Part shown: piece after piece, positions 52,328 to 53,634 of the stretch
Numbering within the stretch: the stretch's first letter is position 1
How the letters are laid out: each line of letters begins with the position of its first letter
DNA from: an uncultured Clostridia bacterium
GTDB taxonomy: Bacteria; Bacillota; Clostridia; TANB77; CAG-508
DNA length: 53,634 nt
NCBI GenBank assembly: GCA_944391955.1
Contig: CALXVG010000007.1
Span: 1 to 53,634, forward strand
Reading direction: 5' to 3'
Made by a program: the position numbers and the translations under genes
The notes under the pieces: generated by a model
What the model was told of the DNA's origin: nothing
Database searches by the model: none
Seen by the model: only the letters and a program-made list of their open reading frames with translations

Positions 52328-53047
52328 TTGAAAAATAATAAAACAAAAATTTTAAAAATAATATTAACAATAACAGTAGTAGCTTTAATAATAGCAGTAC
52401 TTGTATACTTATTTCCATTAATAAAGAACTTATCAACAGAACAAGGAAGACTAGAGTTTAAAGAAAAAATAGATGAATGGAAATTTTGGGGATTTCTAGT
52501 ACTATTTGGGTTACAAGTAGCACAAATATTTTTATTTATAGTTCCAGGAGAACCAATAGAAATCTTAACAGGTATGTGCTATGGGGGATTATGGGGAACA
52601 ATTTTTATTTTAATTTCAGCAGGACTCATATCAACAGGAATATTTTTTATGGTAAGAAAATTTGGCAGAAAATTTGTATATAACTTTTGTGATAAAGAAA
52701 AAGTTCAAAAAATTGAAAATAGCAAACTATTTAAAAACCCAAACAAAATAGAAAAAATAATGTTTATATTATTCCTATTGCCAGGAACACCCAAAGATTT
52801 ACTTGTATATATATCAGGCTTGTTACCAGTACAACCAGTAAGATTTATTATAATATCAACACTAGCAAGAACACCATCAATAATATCTTCAACATTAGCA
52901 GGAGCAAACATTGCAACAGGAAATTGGAAGATGAGTATAATGATATACTTAGCAATAATAATTCCAACAATAATACTAATATTAATAATGAATAAATTTG
53001 ATAAAGACAAAACAACAGGAGAAGCCCTAAAAGTCATAAACAAATAA
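52328..53047 (+). CDS. TVP38/TMEM64 (VTT/DedA-like) membrane protein
   Basis: A 239-aa protein with about six membrane segments and the VTT core: LFIVPGEPIEILTGMCYGGLWGTIF (family motif G..YG..WG, about residues 75-99) and FLLPGTPKDLLVYISGLLP (about 150-168), matching the re-entrant loop of DedA-like proteins. Relatives help move lipid carriers or phospholipids across the membrane. Start TTG at 52328 after GGAG. Ends in a terminator that overlaps the stop codon. Confidence 0.88.
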   Translation: MKNNKTKILKIILTITVVALIIAVLVYLFPLIKNLSTEQGRLEFKEKIDEWKFWGFLVLFGLQVAQIFLFIVPGEPIEILTGMCYGGLWGTIFILISAGLISTGIFFMVRKFGRKFVYNFCDKEKVQKIENSKLFKNPNKIEKIMFILFLLPGTPKDLLVYISGLLPVQPVRFIIISTLARTPSIISSTLAGANIATGNWKMSIMIYLAIIIPTIILILIMNKFDKDKTTGEALKVINK

Positions 53048-53076
53048 ACCAAATCCCAATTGGGATTTGGTTTTAA
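53047..53076 (+). terminator. Terminator of the VTT gene
   Basis: A perfect palindrome AACCAAATCCCAA / TTGGGATTTGGTT (53047-53072) followed by TTAAT. Confidence 0.85.
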
Positions 53077-53137
53077 TAAAAAAAGTAATATTATAAATTT
53101 AATTTCATAATATCAATTAAGAAAGGTTGGAATATTT

Positions 53138-53611
53138 ATGAAATTAAAAAAGATTACTTATTTGGCTATAGGTTTTATACTTATTTTGTTTACAGTGAGT
53201 ACGATTAAGAGTAATGTTTTAAAAAACTCTGAAACAGTAATTACAAGTGCAGATGCTGTTTTAGACAATAAAAAAATTGAATGGGGAATTAAACGTTCGG
53301 ATAATCACGAGCAACCAGATTTAGGTAGTAAAAATAAACAATTAATAGATGAAAATGATGATATTGCAATAGGAAACAATCAAGATAAATATGTTTATTT
53401 GACTTTTGATGAAGGATATGAAGCAGGATATACAAGTACTATTTTAGATACATTACAAAAAAATGATGTTAAAGCAGCATTCTTTATAACAGGACATTAT
53501 CTAAACACACAACCAGAATTAGTAAAAAGAATGATAGACGAAGGACATATAGTAGGAAATCATACACCTATTTCCTTAATGTCCGGAAATAATATAGAGG
53601 TAAAATGCTAG
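53138..53611 (+). pseudogene. Polysaccharide deacetylase (PdaA-like), frame broken inside the domain
   Basis: A signal-anchored protein (membrane segment residues 7-22) whose NodB-type domain starts normally: YVYLTFDEGYEAGYT (metal Asp), AAFFITGHYLNT and VKRMIDEGHIVGNHT, the motif that should continue into V-N-H-P. Instead the sequence goes to PISLMSGNNIEVKC and stops at 53609. No frame nearby restores the H-P. The first half looks healthy, with good ribosome-binding site AAGAAAGG. Either a mobile element/intron entered just after GNHT, or the gene was cut by a rearrangement; the window ends before this can be seen. The healthy gene would remove acetyl groups from muramic acid in spore cortex. 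Confidence 0.7.
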
Positions 53612-53634
53612 AGTAATAGCCTATTTAGAGCAAT

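Noticed and set aside
53530..53634. Group II intron boundary or simple frameshift in the deacetylase
   Set aside because: No GTGYG-type 5' intron end is seen, and no other frame restores the VNHP motif, so neither a group II intron nor a single-base frameshift is supported.

Overview
The window looks like chromosomal DNA of a very AT-rich, endospore-forming member of the Clostridia (Bacillota). Support: Shine-Dalgarno sequences of the AGGAGG type before nearly every gene, frequent TTG/GTG starts, consensus sigma-A promoters with 17-bp spacing, CIRCE heat-shock operators, a Bacillus-type one-piece tmRNA, and many sporulation genes (spoVAC-spoVAD-spoVAE, spoVM, spoIIE, a spoIVFA/spoIVFB pair, dpaB). 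The style (pilins starting GITLI, BspA-like repeats) recalls uncultured gut Clostridia; that placement is inference, not shown by a marker tree.

Layout. 1-600: accessory-looking stretch with a candidate type I toxin gene on the minus strand and a short ORF remnant. 598-673: tRNA-Pro. 866-2970 (minus): dodecin-spoVAC-spoVAD-spoVAE, reading away from a type IV pilus operon at 3175-11641 (fused pilM-pilN, pilO, pilP-like, pilin, truncated prepilin peptidase/methylase, minor pilin, pilB, pilT, pilC). 11754-15445: a membrane protein, rpmB, a minus-strand pair made of a 49-aa membrane protein and spoVM (25 aa, too short for ordinary gene calling), comF and a KAP-family P-loop NTPase. 15473-22098: acyltransferase-like left-handed helix protein, dnaE, tgt and a WG-repeat protein. 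22183-23004: a decayed BspA-like surface protein. 23158-29955: gdpP, spoIIE, two small proteins, spoIVFA-like and spoIVFB, then another pilin-like gene. 30485-32108 (minus): dapB-dapA. 32345-33383: rpsF-ssb-rpsR. 33497-36103: an ABC importer of the sulfonate/thiamine-precursor type. 36233: peroxiredoxin. 37017-41759: an envelope cluster (small anchored protein, transglutaminase-like protein, MBOAT acyltransferase, SGNH-like protein). 41822: DUF1540 protein. 42233: fba. 43220-44689 (minus): smpB and two small signal-peptide/TM proteins. 44826-47958: TIGR04086 membrane protein, groES-groEL, nadD. 48024: dpaB. 48666-49018 (minus): ssrA tmRNA. 49226-52247: prepilin peptidase, pepP, efp, a CD1247-type protein. 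52328: VTT membrane protein. 53138: a polysaccharide deacetylase reading frame that breaks in mid-domain near the window end.

How it fits together. Three themes recur: sporulation (forespore engulfment, sigma activation, dipicolinate synthesis and uptake), cell-surface building (type IV pilus, MBOAT/SGNH/transglutaminase cluster, deacetylase), and translation/quality control (rpmB, rpsF, rpsR, efp, smpB, ssrA, groESL). The type IV pilus has two odd traits: the prepilin peptidase is apparently split, with a zinc-cysteine methylase-like N-domain at 6387 and the aspartyl peptidase domain 42 kb away at 49226, and none of the three pilin-like proteins has the usual Glu5. Other signals worth checking are two tandem CIRCE-like operators at groESL, two copies of a GC-rich GTCGGA-type repeat in opposite orientation, a 21-bp-spaced spoIIE promoter, and a hairpin that buries the ribosome-binding site of the spoIVFA-like gene. 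No CRISPR array, rRNA operon, prophage or complete insertion sequence was seen.
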